Shown here in pieces: positions 35,221 to 44,173 of a stretch of 64,000 bases of DNA (position 1 is its first letter; every line of letters begins with the position of its first letter). The notes beneath the pieces were generated by a model. It saw only the letters and a program-made list of their open reading frames with translations, was not told where the DNA came from and searched no databases. The stretch is taken from contig NZ_CP108046.1 in NCBI RefSeq assembly GCF_041435115.1, forward strand, positions 1,984,001 through 2,048,000. The letters run 5' to 3'. The position numbers were made by a program, and so were the translations under genes. This stretch comes from Streptomyces sp. NBC_00289. GTDB taxonomy: Bacteria; Actinomycetota; Actinomycetes; Streptomycetales; Streptomycetaceae.

Positions 35221-36003
35221 TCACGAGGTCGGGATGAAGCCTCCGTCGATCACCAGGTCGCTGCCGGTGATGTTGCCCGCGCGGTCGCCGGCCAGGAAGA
35301 GGACCAGGTCGGCGACCTCGGTGGGCTTGGAGAAGCGGCCGGTGGCCATGGCGCCCGAGGCCTGGGCCACCACCTCTTCGGGGGTGAGCCCGGCTGCCGC
35401 CGACACGGTCTCGGCCACTCCGCCGTCACCCAGCCACAGCTCGGTCTCCACCGGCCCGGGGCTCACGGTGTTGACGCGGATGCCCCGGGGGCCGACCTCC
35501 TTCGACAGCGCCTTGGAGAAGGCGACCAGAGCGGCCTTGCCCGCGCTGTAGTCGATCACCAGCGGGTCGGGGAGGGTGGCGTTGACCGACGCGATCGTGA
35601 TCACCGAGCCCGCGCCGGCGGCCAGCATCACCGGCAGGGCGGCTCGGGTGACGCGGACCGCCGCGAGGAGGTTGAGGTCGACGGAGCGCCGCCAGTCCTC
35701 GTCCGTCACGGACAGGAAGCCGCCCGTGCGGGCCGGGGCCGAGCCGACGTTGTTGACCAGTACGTCGACGCGGGTGCCGGCCGCCGCGACCAGTTGCCCG
35801 GCCGCCTCGGGCTCGGTGAGGTCGACGGGCACCCAGGTGACGGAGCCCTCCTTGACCAGGGCGTCCAGGCCCTCGGACGTGGTACGGGACCCGGCGACGA
35901 CCGTCGCTCCCGCCGCGGCCAGAGCCCGCGTGACCGCCAGTCCGATGCCTTTGCTGGCCCCGGTCACCACGGCGGTCCTGCCCTGCAGTTCCTCGCTGGT
36001 CAT
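35221..36003 (-). CDS. Short-chain dehydrogenase/reductase (SDR)
   Basis: 260 residues, classical SDR: TAVVTGASKGIGLAVTRALA (TGxxxGIG cofactor loop), LVNNVGSAPAR (NNxG), SVITIASVN, catalytic Tyr/Lys in DYSAGKAAL, and VSPGPVETELW. NAD(P)-dependent oxidation or reduction of an alcohol or ketone. ATG 36003 follows GGAG. Flanked by repeat-bearing gaps on both sides, so probably monocistronic. Substrate not deducible. Confidence 0.9.
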   Translation of the reverse strand: MTSEELQGRTAVVTGASKGIGLAVTRALAAAGATVVAGSRTTSEGLDALVKEGSVTWVPVDLTEPEAAGQLVAAAGTRVDVLVNNVGSAPARTGGFLSVTDEDWRRSVDLNLLAAVRVTRAALPVMLAAGAGSVITIASVNATLPDPLVIDYSAGKAALVAFSKALSKEVGPRGIRVNTVSPGPVETELWLGDGGVAETVSAAAGLTPEEVVAQASGAMATGRFSKPTEVADLVLFLAGDRAGNITGSDLVIDGGFIPTS

Positions 36004-36249
36004 CCTCAGACTCCTGCCACTGGTGGTCACGGTCCGAACGCCGACACCGGCCGCGGAGACCCGCCGGGGGTCCGGAGCCGGTTCGGCCGCGCGCTGCCGG
36101 CACGCCCGGGTACGGCGCCGCACAGCCCTCGGCCCACGCCACGTGCCGGAGTCACTCCGCGAGCCACTCCCGCCGGGACCGGCCGCGCGTCCGCCGTACG
36201 GCCATCCTCCCCCGGAACCGGGCCGCACGGCAGCGGAACGGTCAGCGAG

Positions 36250-36430
36250 ACGCCTCCGGCGCCGCCGGCCGATCCACCGCACGCCGCCCCCGACGGAGCC
36301 GCGCACCCCGCGCTCAACCCCTCGCGTGCACCAAGGCCAGTTCGTGGAGCGGTCCGGGGAGGGGAGCAGGGACGGGCAGAGCCTTGTTGAGGGGGGCCGG
36401 GGCGGGCCTTGTGCCAGCCTCGGCCGTACC
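36250..36430. repeat. Degenerate copy of the rmdA 3' end
   Basis: Beyond the rmdA stop (36531-36533), a copy of the last ~20 codons and flank recurs 217 bp away: the stop-equivalent is at 36314-36316 and the encoded end reads LHELALVHARG rather than LHELALVDATG. The copy carries about 34 extra bases in its middle. The full gap 36004-36530 holds this copy and related GATCCACCGCACGCC repeats but no gene. Confidence 0.85.
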
Positions 36431-36530
36431 CGGCCGCACGGCAGCAGAACGGCCCGCCGGCCGATCCACCGCACGCCTCCCCCGGCTGATCCACCGCACG
36501 CCGTCCCCGACGGAGCCGCGCACCCCGCGC

Positions 36531-38705
36531 TCAGCCCGTCGCGTCCACCAGGGCCAGTTCGTGGAGGCGGTCCGGGGGGCCGGGGCGGGCGTAGTACCAG
36601 CCCTGGGCCGTGTCGCAGCCCAGTATCCGCAGTTGCTCGGCCTGCGCGCCCGTCTCCACGCCCTCCACGGTCACCGCGAGGTCGAGGCTGTGGGCGAGGG
36701 AGACGATTCCCTCGACGATCTTGAGGTCGACGGGGTCGGCCGGGAACTGCTGCATGCTCTGGGTGAAGGAGCGGTCCAGCTTGAGGATGCTCACCGGCAG
36801 GCGGCGCAGATTGGCCAGGTTGGAGTAGCCGGTGCCGAAGTCGTCCAGGGCGATGTCCACGCCCATCTCGGCCAGTCGGCGCAGCGGTTTGAGCAGGTCG
36901 TCGTCCGCGCCGATCAGGGCCGACTCGGTGACCTCCAGGCAGAGGGCGTCGGGTTGGACGCCGGCACGCTCCAGGATGTCGACGGTGTCCTGCACCAGGC
37001 CAGGGTGGGTGAGCTGGCAGGGCGAGAGGTTGACGTTGATGCGCAGCGGGCCGGCCTCGTCGTACCGCTCGCGCCATGCGCGGGCCTGCCGCACCGACTG
37101 CTCGAGGACCCAGCGGCCGAGCGGAACGATCAGGCCGGTGTGCTCGGCGAGCGGGATGAACCGGTCGGGCCCGAGGACGCCGTGCTGCGGGTGCAGCCAG
37201 CGCACCAGGGCCTCGGCGCCGCGGACGCTGCCGTCGCCGAGGTGCACCAGCGGCTGGTACTCGATGAAGAACTCGCCGCGTTCCAGCGCCGCGGGGAGGG
37301 CCGTGGTCAGTCCGTGCCGGGTGATGGCGCGGGCGTCGGCCTCCGGGTCGGCGAGCTCGAAGCGGTTGCCGCCCGCCGACTTGGCCCGGTACATGGTGAT
37401 GTCGGCGCTGCGCAGCACCTCCGCGGGGCTGCGCTCCCCCGCCGGCCCCTCGACGATGCCGATGCTGCCGCGCACGGTCAGGTCCCGGCCGTCGACGCTG
37501 ACCGGGGCGATCAGGACGTTCATGATGCGGGTCGCCAGATCGTCGACCTCGCGCTCGGTGTCCGGCCCCGTGGTCAGGGCCACGAACTCGTCGCCGCCGA
37601 GCCGGGCGACCATCTCGCCGGGCGCGGTCGCGCAGGACTGCAGCCGGTCGGCGACCTCGACGAGCAGCCGGTCGCCGGCCGCGTGTCCGAGACTGTCGTT
37701 GATGGTCTTGAAGCCGTCGAGGTCGAGGTAGCACAGCCCGAACCGCTGCCCCGAGCCGGCGCCCAGGGCCTTCTCCAGGCGTTCGAAGAAGAAGGTGCGG
37801 TTGGGCAGACCGGTGAGCGCGTCGTGCGTGGCCTCGTAGCGCAGCCGCAGGTTGAGCAGCCGCCGCTCGGTGGTGTCCTCCATGAGGGCGAGCTGGTACT
37901 GCGGGACGCCGTCGGCGTCCCGCAGCAGGGAGACCGTCAGGTTGGTCCACAGGGCCGTTCCGTCGGGCCGGTAGAAGGCCTTTTCGACGTGGTAGTGCTC
38001 GCGCTCGCCGCGGACGAGTTCCTCGTAGAGCCGCCAGGTCTGCGGGGCGTCGTCGGGGTGCGTCCACTCCATGACGTTACGGCCGCGCATGGTCTGCTCG
38101 GTGAGTCCGAACATGCGCAGCAGCGCGCCGTTGACCTGGAGGACCCTGCCGTCCAGGTCGGCGATGCCGATGCCTATGGCGGCGCCCTCGAAGACGGCGC
38201 GGAAGCGGGCCTCGGTGGCGTGCAGCGCCTGCGCCACCACGCCCTGGGCCTGCAACGCCGCCTGCGCGATGGCCTCCTGCTCGGCCAGCGTCCGCCGGCG
38301 CAGCGCGTCGGCGAACCCGGCGGCCATGGCGTGCTCCAGCCGCGAGGCCCGTGCCCGCAGGTCCTCCTGGGCGCCGTCCTCGCCGCAGTAGAGGACGAGG
38401 TAGGCGTCCACACAGTCCAGGGTGCGGCTGAGCGCCTCCGGGTCGGTGCAGTGCGCGGCGACGAGCGCGGCGCCCACTGCCCTGCCCTCGTCCGGGTCGA
38501 ATGCCCTGGCCCGCAGCGCCTGGCTCAACCGCCTCGCCAGCGGGAGGAGTTGTTCCTCGAACTCCGGCCGGGTGGCGGAGGTGGAGGTCACCGGGAACAC
38601 GGCCCGGCTCCAGATCGTCGCGAACCGGCGGAGTCTGTCCTCCGGCCCGTCCGGCTCGGCGCTCACGCGCTGCGCCCGACGCCGGCGAAACCGGAGAAGG
38701 CCCAT
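36531..38705 (-). CDS. rmdA: PAS-GGDEF-EAL cyclic-di-GMP enzyme (RmdA-like)
   Basis: 724-residue signalling protein. Order: N-terminal helical region (about 1-165), PAS domain (about 170-290; ARFRAVFEGAAIGIGIADLD), GGDEF domain with intact RLGGDEFVAL (about 370), and EAL domain with GAEALVRW (about 498) and DDFGTGYSNL (about 620). Intact motifs predict both diguanylate cyclase and phosphodiesterase capacity; the S. coelicolor protein RmdA (SCO0928, from memory) acts as phosphodiesterase in development, and the same neighbours here support orthology. Start ATG 38705 overlaps the upstream methyltransferase by 43 bp. Confidence 0.8.
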   Translation of the reverse strand: MGLLRFRRRRAQRVSAEPDGPEDRLRRFATIWSRAVFPVTSTSATRPEFEEQLLPLARRLSQALRARAFDPDEGRAVGAALVAAHCTDPEALSRTLDCVDAYLVLYCGEDGAQEDLRARASRLEHAMAAGFADALRRRTLAEQEAIAQAALQAQGVVAQALHATEARFRAVFEGAAIGIGIADLDGRVLQVNGALLRMFGLTEQTMRGRNVMEWTHPDDAPQTWRLYEELVRGEREHYHVEKAFYRPDGTALWTNLTVSLLRDADGVPQYQLALMEDTTERRLLNLRLRYEATHDALTGLPNRTFFFERLEKALGAGSGQRFGLCYLDLDGFKTINDSLGHAAGDRLLVEVADRLQSCATAPGEMVARLGGDEFVALTTGPDTEREVDDLATRIMNVLIAPVSVDGRDLTVRGSIGIVEGPAGERSPAEVLRSADITMYRAKSAGGNRFELADPEADARAITRHGLTTALPAALERGEFFIEYQPLVHLGDGSVRGAEALVRWLHPQHGVLGPDRFIPLAEHTGLIVPLGRWVLEQSVRQARAWRERYDEAGPLRINVNLSPCQLTHPGLVQDTVDILERAGVQPDALCLEVTESALIGADDDLLKPLRRLAEMGVDIALDDFGTGYSNLANLRRLPVSILKLDRSFTQSMQQFPADPVDLKIVEGIVSLAHSLDLAVTVEGVETGAQAEQLRILGCDTAQGWYYARPGPPDRLHELALVDATG

Positions 38706-39475
38706 GGATCCTCGTCCTCGGGCGCCGTGTCCGGCCGCCAGCGCGGCATCGGCACCAGTCCCGGTTCCACCATGTCGTACCCCTCGAAGAACCGCGCGAT
38801 CTCCTCGCGCGAGCGCATGATCAGCGGGTTGCGGATGTCCTGGTACACGTCCACCGCGCCCTCGGCCCGCTCCGTCGGCAGCGGGATTCCCTCGTACGAG
38901 GCATGCGTGAGGACGACGAGACTGCCGGGCGCGAGCGCCTCGCGCAGTTCGGCCACCGCTCCGTACGGGTCGTCCGCGTCTTCCACGAAATGCAGTATGG
39001 CAACGAGAAGCAGTGCCACCGGACGGTCGAGGTCGATCAGGTCCTGTACTTCGGCGCTCGCGAGGATCTCCCGGGGCTTGCGGAGGTCCGCGGCGACGAC
39101 ACGCGTCCTCTCGTCGCCCGCCAGGACCGCCTGGCTGTGCGCGACGGCCACCGGGTCGTGGTCGACGTAGACGACGTGTGCCTCGGGAGCGGCCGCCCGG
39201 GCCACCTCGTGGACGCTGCCGAAGGTCGGGATGCCGGAGCCGATGTCAAGGAACTGGGTGATGCCCTCCTCGGCGGCGAAGCGCACCGCCCGGCGCATGA
39301 ACGCCCGGTTGGCCTGCATCACCTTGGGAAGTCCCGGCATGAACTCCATGGCCCTGCGGGCCGCTTCCCGGTCGACCTCGAAGTTGTGCGAACCGCCCAG
39401 GTAGTAGTCGTAGATACGCGAAACGCTCGGCACCGAGATGTCGATGCTTCGTGGTGCCCAGGCGGGACGCTCCAT
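38663..39475 (-). CDS. SAM-dependent methyltransferase (DUF574 family)
   Basis: 270 residues of the actinobacterial S-adenosyl-methyltransferase family: PSVSRIYDYYLGGSHNFEVD, QFLDIGSGIPTFGSVHEVAR (SAM loop) and VVYVDHDPVAVAHSQAVLAG. ATG 39475 follows GGAGA; a TTG at 39487 is in frame. It ends inside the first 43 bp of rmdA, so the two genes are cotranscribed and probably translationally coupled. Substrate unknown; the large number of paralogues in Streptomyces argues against housekeeping methylation. Confidence 0.87.
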   Translation of the reverse strand: MERPAWAPRSIDISVPSVSRIYDYYLGGSHNFEVDREAARRAMEFMPGLPKVMQANRAFMRRAVRFAAEEGITQFLDIGSGIPTFGSVHEVARAAAPEAHVVYVDHDPVAVAHSQAVLAGDERTRVVAADLRKPREILASAEVQDLIDLDRPVALLLVAILHFVEDADDPYGAVAELREALAPGSLVVLTHASYEGIPLPTERAEGAVDVYQDIRNPLIMRSREEIARFFEGYDMVEPGLVPMPRWRPDTAPEDEDPWAFSGFAGVGRSA

Positions 39476-39633
39476 GTATCTCTCCAAGGCGTAGGCGATC
39501 CGGTGTTCGAGCAGAGGCTACTGATCGTCCGCCAAAGGGGCGAGCAGAAACGGAAATTGACCGTCCGTTCCCGGTCACTGCCTGCGGCACGTGCCTCGTC
39601 GACAGGCCACCTACGCGGGTGAAACACGGCAAA

Positions 39634-39674
39634 CCGGTCCGCCCCCTCCGTGCGGCGCGGAGGGGGCGGACCGG
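39634..39674 (-). terminator. 17-bp perfect stem terminator after lipoprotein gene
   Basis: CCGGTCCGCCCCCTCCG, a 7-nt loop (TGCGGCG), then CGGAGGGGGCGGACCGG. It lies 49 bp downstream of the lipoprotein stop at 39723. Confidence 0.9.
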
Positions 39675-39722
39675 CGATCGAGCGGCCCTGGTGGGGCGAT
39701 CAGCCGTGGGGGGGCGATCTCT

Positions 39723-40691
39723 CTACTTCTTGGGCGCGCCGACCGGCTTGCCGTCGGGCGCCACGGCGTACCAAGTGCCGCCCACGCCCTGACCGTTGGT
39801 CTCCCCGGCGGCCTTGTCACCGGAGAAGGTGTAGATGGGCCAGCAGTTGATGGTCTGCTGCTTGACGCCGTCGGGCCGGGTGAAGCTCATCAGGCCCTTC
39901 TTCTGGACGTCCTTGGTGTCGTTGTTCGCCACCGGACTCACGGCCGGCCACTTCTCCAGGCAGGCCCCGGTGCAGGCGGAGATCGGGTCGGGCCAGGCCG
40001 TGTCCTTGAGGAAGCGGTAGACCGTCATGCCGTTCTTGTCGACGACGATCTCGCCGAGGTTGGGGTCCTTACGGGTGGACAGGCCGGGCAGGGAGGTCAG
40101 CTTGGCCTTCTTGCCGTCGGGGGCCAGCGCGAACCACTTGCCGCCCACGTTCTGGCCGTTGACGTCACCCGCGGTGACGTCCTTCGCATAGCGGTACGCG
40201 GGCCAGCCGCCGATGGTCAGCTGCTTGCTGCCGTCGGTGCGGGTGACCTCGCCGAGCAGCGCCTTGTCGATGCCCGCACCGGCCGTGGCGTCGTCCGCGG
40301 GAACCGGCGGCCAGGTCGAGGCGCAGTCGCCGTCACAGTTCGACTTGGGCGGTTCGGCGGTGTCCTGGTCGAAGCGGTACAGGGTCATCCCCGCACTGTC
40401 CGTGACCACCTTGCCGAGTTCCGAGTTGGCCGACACGGACAGCTTGCCGGCGGCCGCGGCCTGCGCCGCGCCCTGTGCGCTCGAGTCGGATCCGTACCCG
40501 TTGCCGGAGCCGGTCGATCCGAGGCTCGTTCCCGTGCCCGTGCCCGCAGTGCTGTAGTCACCGGCCGCGGCCGTGGCGCCAACGTTCTGGCTGCCCGTGG
40601 ACGAGGTGGCTTCCTGGCCGCACGCGGTGGTCAGCGCCAGCACCGCCACGGCGCTCGCCACGAGTGAGGCGCTCCGCCAGGAGGTCTTCAT
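39723..40691 (-). CDS. Lipoprotein with two COG4315-type repeats
   Basis: 322 residues. MKTSWRSASLVASAVAVLAL precedes the lipobox LTTAC, Cys 24, so it is membrane-anchored outside the cell. After a Ser/Thr/Gly-rich linker, two homologous ~110-residue units follow, each with G-M-T-L/V-Y-R-F, a C-x3-C motif (CDGDC and CTGAC), W-P, and W-F/Y-A-L/V-A-P-D-G. Family function is unknown; paired cysteines and Trp suggest redox or metal binding (inference). ATG 40691 follows GGGGAG. It matches the position of S. coelicolor SCO0930 (from memory). The 276-bp gap upstream has no gene. Confidence 0.85.
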   Translation of the reverse strand: MKTSWRSASLVASAVAVLALTTACGQEATSSTGSQNVGATAAAGDYSTAGTGTGTSLGSTGSGNGYGSDSSAQGAAQAAAAGKLSVSANSELGKVVTDSAGMTLYRFDQDTAEPPKSNCDGDCASTWPPVPADDATAGAGIDKALLGEVTRTDGSKQLTIGGWPAYRYAKDVTAGDVNGQNVGGKWFALAPDGKKAKLTSLPGLSTRKDPNLGEIVVDKNGMTVYRFLKDTAWPDPISACTGACLEKWPAVSPVANNDTKDVQKKGLMSFTRPDGVKQQTINCWPIYTFSGDKAAGETNGQGVGGTWYAVAPDGKPVGAPKK

Positions 40692-40967
40692 CGTCAACTC
40701 CCCAAATTCGCAAGGGTGTTGCAGCGCCCTTCTGCGCCGCCGCACGACCATGGGTACGCACGGAAGCAGCCATAGTGTTCAACGGCGGCACAAATTTCTT
40801 TCCGGAACCTGTGACACCACCCGCATCGGGGCTCACATCCGTACGTCCCGACAGGCGCCCCCGCCCCCTCGACGGCCCTGCGCCCGCGGATCAAACCCGG
40901 GTTCCCCAACTTCGCCCGATCGGGGCAATCCCCCCGTACTCGCCCGCGGCGTGGCGCGCCAGGGCTC

Positions 40968-41600
40968 ATGATCTCCGTCGTGTATGGACCCGAACCGACT
41001 CAATCCGCCCTGGCCGCGAAGGTATTGGTCCTGGTAGCGCTCACCTGGCTGCTGGTCGGCGCGCCCGCGGGGATGGCGGCGGCGGACGCGTGCGCCTACG
41101 CCTCGACCGGCCCGGACGGCACCGAGGCGGTGGCGGTCGCCGGGAACCTCTCCTGGCCCACTCCCCCGCCGTGCCCGAAGCCGCCTCCCCCGCCCTGCCC
41201 GCCCACGCCGACCCCGACTCCCCCGCCACCCGAACCGACGCCACCGCCCCCGCCGCCACCACCGCGGCCGACCCCGAAGCCGACCCCCACCCCGCACCCC
41301 ACGCCCAGGCCGCCGAAGCCCGCGCCCAAGCCGACACCCAGGCCCGAGGCGCCACCCCCACCAGCCCCGCCCCGCCCGCGGCCGACGCCCCCACCTCTGC
41401 CTCCGCCTCCCACGCCCACTCCCGCACCGACGCCGTCCGCCAAGCCCACCCCCCGCCCTTCCGCGACCCCGGTGAACTACCCGCGCCACCGCGCCCGGCC
41501 GCCCGAGCGGACCCCGCACGGCACCACGTCGCCGGTCACCTACGTCCTGCTCATCACCGTCCCCGCGGTGATCGCCGTCGCCGCGCTGCGTCCGCGCTGA
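40968..41600 (+). CDS. Secreted Pro-rich protein with C-terminal membrane anchor
   Basis: 210 residues. An N-terminal membrane/signal segment (AAKVLVLVALTWLLVGAPAG) precedes a short Cys-containing region. About 100 residues of P-rich, P-T and K-P-rich linker run from residue 60 to 165. The C-terminus is hydrophobic (SPVTYVLLITVPAVIAVAA) and ends LRPR. It resembles a cell-wall spacer: exported, extended through the wall and anchored at its C-terminus. It is 24 bp upstream of the DUF4239 gene on the same strand. The low-complexity composition leaves some doubt that the whole frame is coding, but signal and anchor segments at both ends support it. Confidence 0.7.
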   Translation: MISVVYGPEPTQSALAAKVLVLVALTWLLVGAPAGMAAADACAYASTGPDGTEAVAVAGNLSWPTPPPCPKPPPPPCPPTPTPTPPPPEPTPPPPPPPPRPTPKPTPTPHPTPRPPKPAPKPTPRPEAPPPPAPPRPRPTPPPLPPPPTPTPAPTPSAKPTPRPSATPVNYPRHRARPPERTPHGTTSPVTYVLLITVPAVIAVAALRPR

Positions 41601-41624
41601 TCAGCCGAATACTGGAGGAACCCC

Positions 41625-42389
41625 TTGCCGGAATGGCTTGTTCTCACCCTCGCGATGCTGGCGGCCTGCGTCGTGGTCGTCATCATCACGCTCGTCCGCC
41701 ATCGCACGGCGGCCGAGGACGAGGACCCCAGCGAGACCCCGGACGTCATCGAGTACATGACGATGTGGATCGGAGTGGTGTACGCCATCGTCCTGGGCCT
41801 GGCCATCGCCGGTGTCTGGGAGGCGCGCAGCACCGCCCAGGACCACGTCCAGTCGGAGGCCGCCGCGCTGCACGAGATCTCCGAGCGGGTACGGGTCTAC
41901 CCGGCGGACGTCCGCGACCGGATTCGGGCGGATGTCAACGCCTATGTCGGACACGTCGTCACCACCGAGTGGAAGACGATGGCCGACGACGGCAGGGTCA
42001 CCGAGCGCGGCACCGGGCTCCTCGACCGCGTCCGCGCGGATGTCACCGACTACCAGCCGAAGACGGACTTCGAGGCCCAGGCCTACCAGCCGCTCATCGA
42101 CCAGGTGACCGCGGCGGACCAGGCACGCAACGCCCGGGCCGAGTCGACCGGGGCGACCATGCCGGGCGTGGTGTGGTTCGGGCTGCTGGGCGGGGCGGTG
42201 GTCACCATCGGCATGGTCTTCGCGCTCCAGATCCGGCGTACGCTGCGCGAACTGGTCCTCGCCGGCCTGTTCTCCGCCCTGATCGCCTTCCTGCTCTTCC
42301 TCATCTGGGACTTCGACGCGCCCTACAGTCGCGGCGTCACGGCCTCGGCGGAGCCTTTCCTGCACCTCTTCCCGCACATCTCAGGCTGA
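41625..42389 (+). CDS. DUF4239 (bestrophin-like) membrane protein
   Basis: 254 residues with four membrane helices: LVLTLAMLAACVVVVIITLV, WIGVVYAIVLGLAIAGVWEA, GVVWFGLLGGAVVTIGMVFA and LVLAGLFSALIAFLLFLIWD. A ~120-residue soluble region between helices two and three is helical. The DUF4239 family is similar in layout to bestrophin channels; function unknown. A rare TTG start at 41625 is chosen because GGAGGA (41614-41619) lies 5 bp upstream and no better start exists. Probably cotranscribed with the Pro-rich gene. The gap 42390-42690 holds three 10-bp GACGCGGGCC repeats (42465-42494). Confidence 0.82.
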   Translation: MPEWLVLTLAMLAACVVVVIITLVRHRTAAEDEDPSETPDVIEYMTMWIGVVYAIVLGLAIAGVWEARSTAQDHVQSEAAALHEISERVRVYPADVRDRIRADVNAYVGHVVTTEWKTMADDGRVTERGTGLLDRVRADVTDYQPKTDFEAQAYQPLIDQVTAADQARNARAESTGATMPGVVWFGLLGGAVVTIGMVFALQIRRTLRELVLAGLFSALIAFLLFLIWDFDAPYSRGVTASAEPFLHLFPHISG

Positions 42390-42690
42390 CAAGCCCTCCC
42401 CGGAAAGCCGACGGCGGCTTCTGACCGGCCCTCACCCCAGGGGCTCGACGGGCCCGCCGAGCTCGACGCGGGCCGACGCGGGCCGACGCGGGCCGGGGGA
42501 CGTGCGCCACGCCGCAGCCGTCCCCCGCTCGCGGGAACGCCGTCCCCTGAGCAGCCCACACGTGTGCCCCATTCGCGCTACTCCGATCGCGCGGACGCAC
42601 ACACGTTCCTAGCGTTTCGGTCATCGAGGTGCATTTCTGGCGCAGCGGAAAAGGTCCGCGGCTGCTCCTCGGGGACCCGGAGGAACCACC

Positions 42691-43221
42691 ATGCGCGCGA
42701 TACGCGCCGCTTCGGCCGCACTGCTGGGCGTCAGCGCCCTCGCCCTCTCCGCGCCGGCCGCCGTCGCGGACGACCACTACGTCATGTCGAACGGCTACAG
42801 CGTCCTGCCCTCCACCGTGGCGGCGGGCGGGCAGGTCGTCCTCCAGGTGGACCGCGACGCGAGTGGCTGCAAGGGGTCCGTGACCATCTCCTCGGGCGTC
42901 TTCGACACCGTCACCATCCCGCCGAGATCCTCGGTGACGACGGCCGGGGTCGACTGGGACGCCCGACCGGGCGCGGTCTACCGGGTGACGTTCACCTGCG
43001 GCGGGCTCAGCGCGATCAAGGACCTCACCATCGCCGGCGGCCGCCCGGCCGACATCACCCCGGTCCCGGTGCCCCCGTACCGCGGTGTGCACGCGGGTGA
43101 GGGCGGCAGCGTCGCCGGCTTCGACCTCAAGGAGATCGGCCTGGGCCTCGCGCTCATCGCCGGTTCCGTCACGGCGGCGTACCGCCTCTCCCGGCGTCGC
43201 GCCGGCGAGGACGGCACCTGA
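42691..43221 (+). CDS. Secreted protein with C-terminal anchor, possible class F sortase client
   Basis: 176 residues. Signal peptide RAIRAASAALLGVSALALSA then an Ig-like beta domain (STVAAGGQVVLQVDRDASGC ... YRVTFTCGGLSAIKDLTIAG) with a Cys pair, a Pro-rich stretch, and a C-terminal hydrophobic helix (EIGLGLALIAGSVTAAY) followed by RLSRRR. This is the shape of a sortase substrate, but no LPXTG, LAXTG or NPQTN motif precedes the helix. ATG follows GGAGG. It is a divergent-lineage paralogue of the convergent gene at 43345-43842, with which it shares a terminator. Confidence 0.82.
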   Translation: MRAIRAASAALLGVSALALSAPAAVADDHYVMSNGYSVLPSTVAAGGQVVLQVDRDASGCKGSVTISSGVFDTVTIPPRSSVTTAGVDWDARPGAVYRVTFTCGGLSAIKDLTIAGGRPADITPVPVPPYRGVHAGEGGSVAGFDLKEIGLGLALIAGSVTAAYRLSRRRAGEDGT

Positions 43222-43250
43222 CGGCACCCGGCCGCCGGCCGCCGGCCGCC

Positions 43251-43295
43251 CAGACCTCCGCCCCGGACCCTCACGGGTTCCGGGGCGGAGGTCTG
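43251..43295. terminator. Bidirectional stem-loop between two secreted-protein genes
   Basis: Arms 43251-43267 and 43279-43295 pair over 17 bp, CAGACCTCCGCCCCGGA with its mirror, with an 11-nt loop that itself holds CCC-TCAC-GGG. It serves the convergent genes on either side. Confidence 0.9.
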
Positions 43296-43344
43296 CGCGC
43301 GTGCGCTCGGGTGTCCACTGAAGGGCTGAGGAGGTGAAAGGGGG

Positions 43345-43842
43345 TCAGATCCGCCTCTCGGTGCGCCGGCGCATCCAGAACAGCCCGCCGCCGACGACGG
43401 CCGCGGCCACGAGTCCGCCGCCGATGGCCATGTCGGTGGGGGTCGCACCGCTGGAGCTGCTGCCGCCCAGGCCACCCTGGACACCGCCGATGACGGTGAA
43501 GGCGGCCGGGTTCGTCAGCGTCCGGCCGGAGCAGTCGACCGTGATGCTGTGCGAGCCCGGGCGCGCGTTGCGGTTGACCGTCGCGGTGCCCCTCGCGGTG
43601 CCGTTGGCGCCGTTGACGGGCGTCAGGCGGGCACTCGGGAACGCGTCCGAGGTCATGGTGCCGCCACCGCGGCAGCCGTCGACCGTGACGGTCAGTTGTC
43701 CGCCGCGGGCGATGACGCTGGGCAGGGCGACGATGTTGCTGGGGCTGACGCCCATGCCGTCCCACGCGACGGCCGCTGGGGCGGCGAGCCCGAGAGCGGC
43801 GACCGCGGCGCCGGCGGCCGCCAGGGCACGAGTAGTACGCAT
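43345..43842 (-). CDS. Secreted protein with C-terminal anchor, paralogue of 42691-43221
   Basis: 165 residues. Signal peptide (RTTRALAAAGAAVAALGLAA, then PAAVA), beta-rich domain starting SVIARGGQLTVTVDGCRGGG with a Cys pair (Cys in VDGC and VDCSGR), Ser/Gly linker, and a C-terminal helix MAIGGGLVAAAVVGGGLFW ending RRRTERRI. Layout and SVIARGGQLTV/STVAAGGQVVL similarity show common ancestry with the facing gene. No LPXTG-like sorting motif. ATG 43842 follows GGAGG. It reads away from the sortase gene. Confidence 0.83.
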   Translation of the reverse strand: MRTTRALAAAGAAVAALGLAAPAAVAWDGMGVSPSNIVALPSVIARGGQLTVTVDGCRGGGTMTSDAFPSARLTPVNGANGTARGTATVNRNARPGSHSITVDCSGRTLTNPAAFTVIGGVQGGLGGSSSSGATPTDMAIGGGLVAAAVVGGGLFWMRRRTERRI

Positions 43843-44173
43843 GTGATCCTCCGCGGAAGACGCCCCGGGAACCGTCCCCGGTCGATCGGCGAGAAACGCC
43901 TCCCAGACAGACCCTCAGATGCCGTGCACGAGCCCGCATTTCGGCGCTGGTCCGTCCTGGTGAGAGGACACGCCCGGGGAAAACCCGGCAGAGGGATATC
44001 GCCGCAGGTCACGGACCGTCAGAAATTTCCTTTCGGCGGCAACTCGGATGGCGCACCAAAGGGAGCCCGGGCCACCCGTTCGCGTCTTATCCGTCGCCGG
44101 TTCCGCGCGCTGGACTTAGCGTTCTCGTATGCGCGAATGACGTGGCGACGGCCGCGCCGAGAGGGGAAGTCGA
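43843..44173. promoter_or_regulatory. Divergent promoter region of the sortase block
   Basis: 331 bp with no gene. A TAGCGT hexamer at 44117-44122, 57 bp upstream of the sortase start, could be a -10 element. The same hexamer occurs 76 bp upstream of the gene at 42691 (42610-42615), so the two genes may share promoter recognition. No convincing -35 was found for either. Confidence 0.35.

Noticed and set aside
41041-41449. Gly/Val-rich minus-strand frames opposite the Pro-rich gene
   Set aside because: They are the complement of proline codons. The plus-strand reading has a signal segment and a C-terminal membrane segment, so it is preferred.
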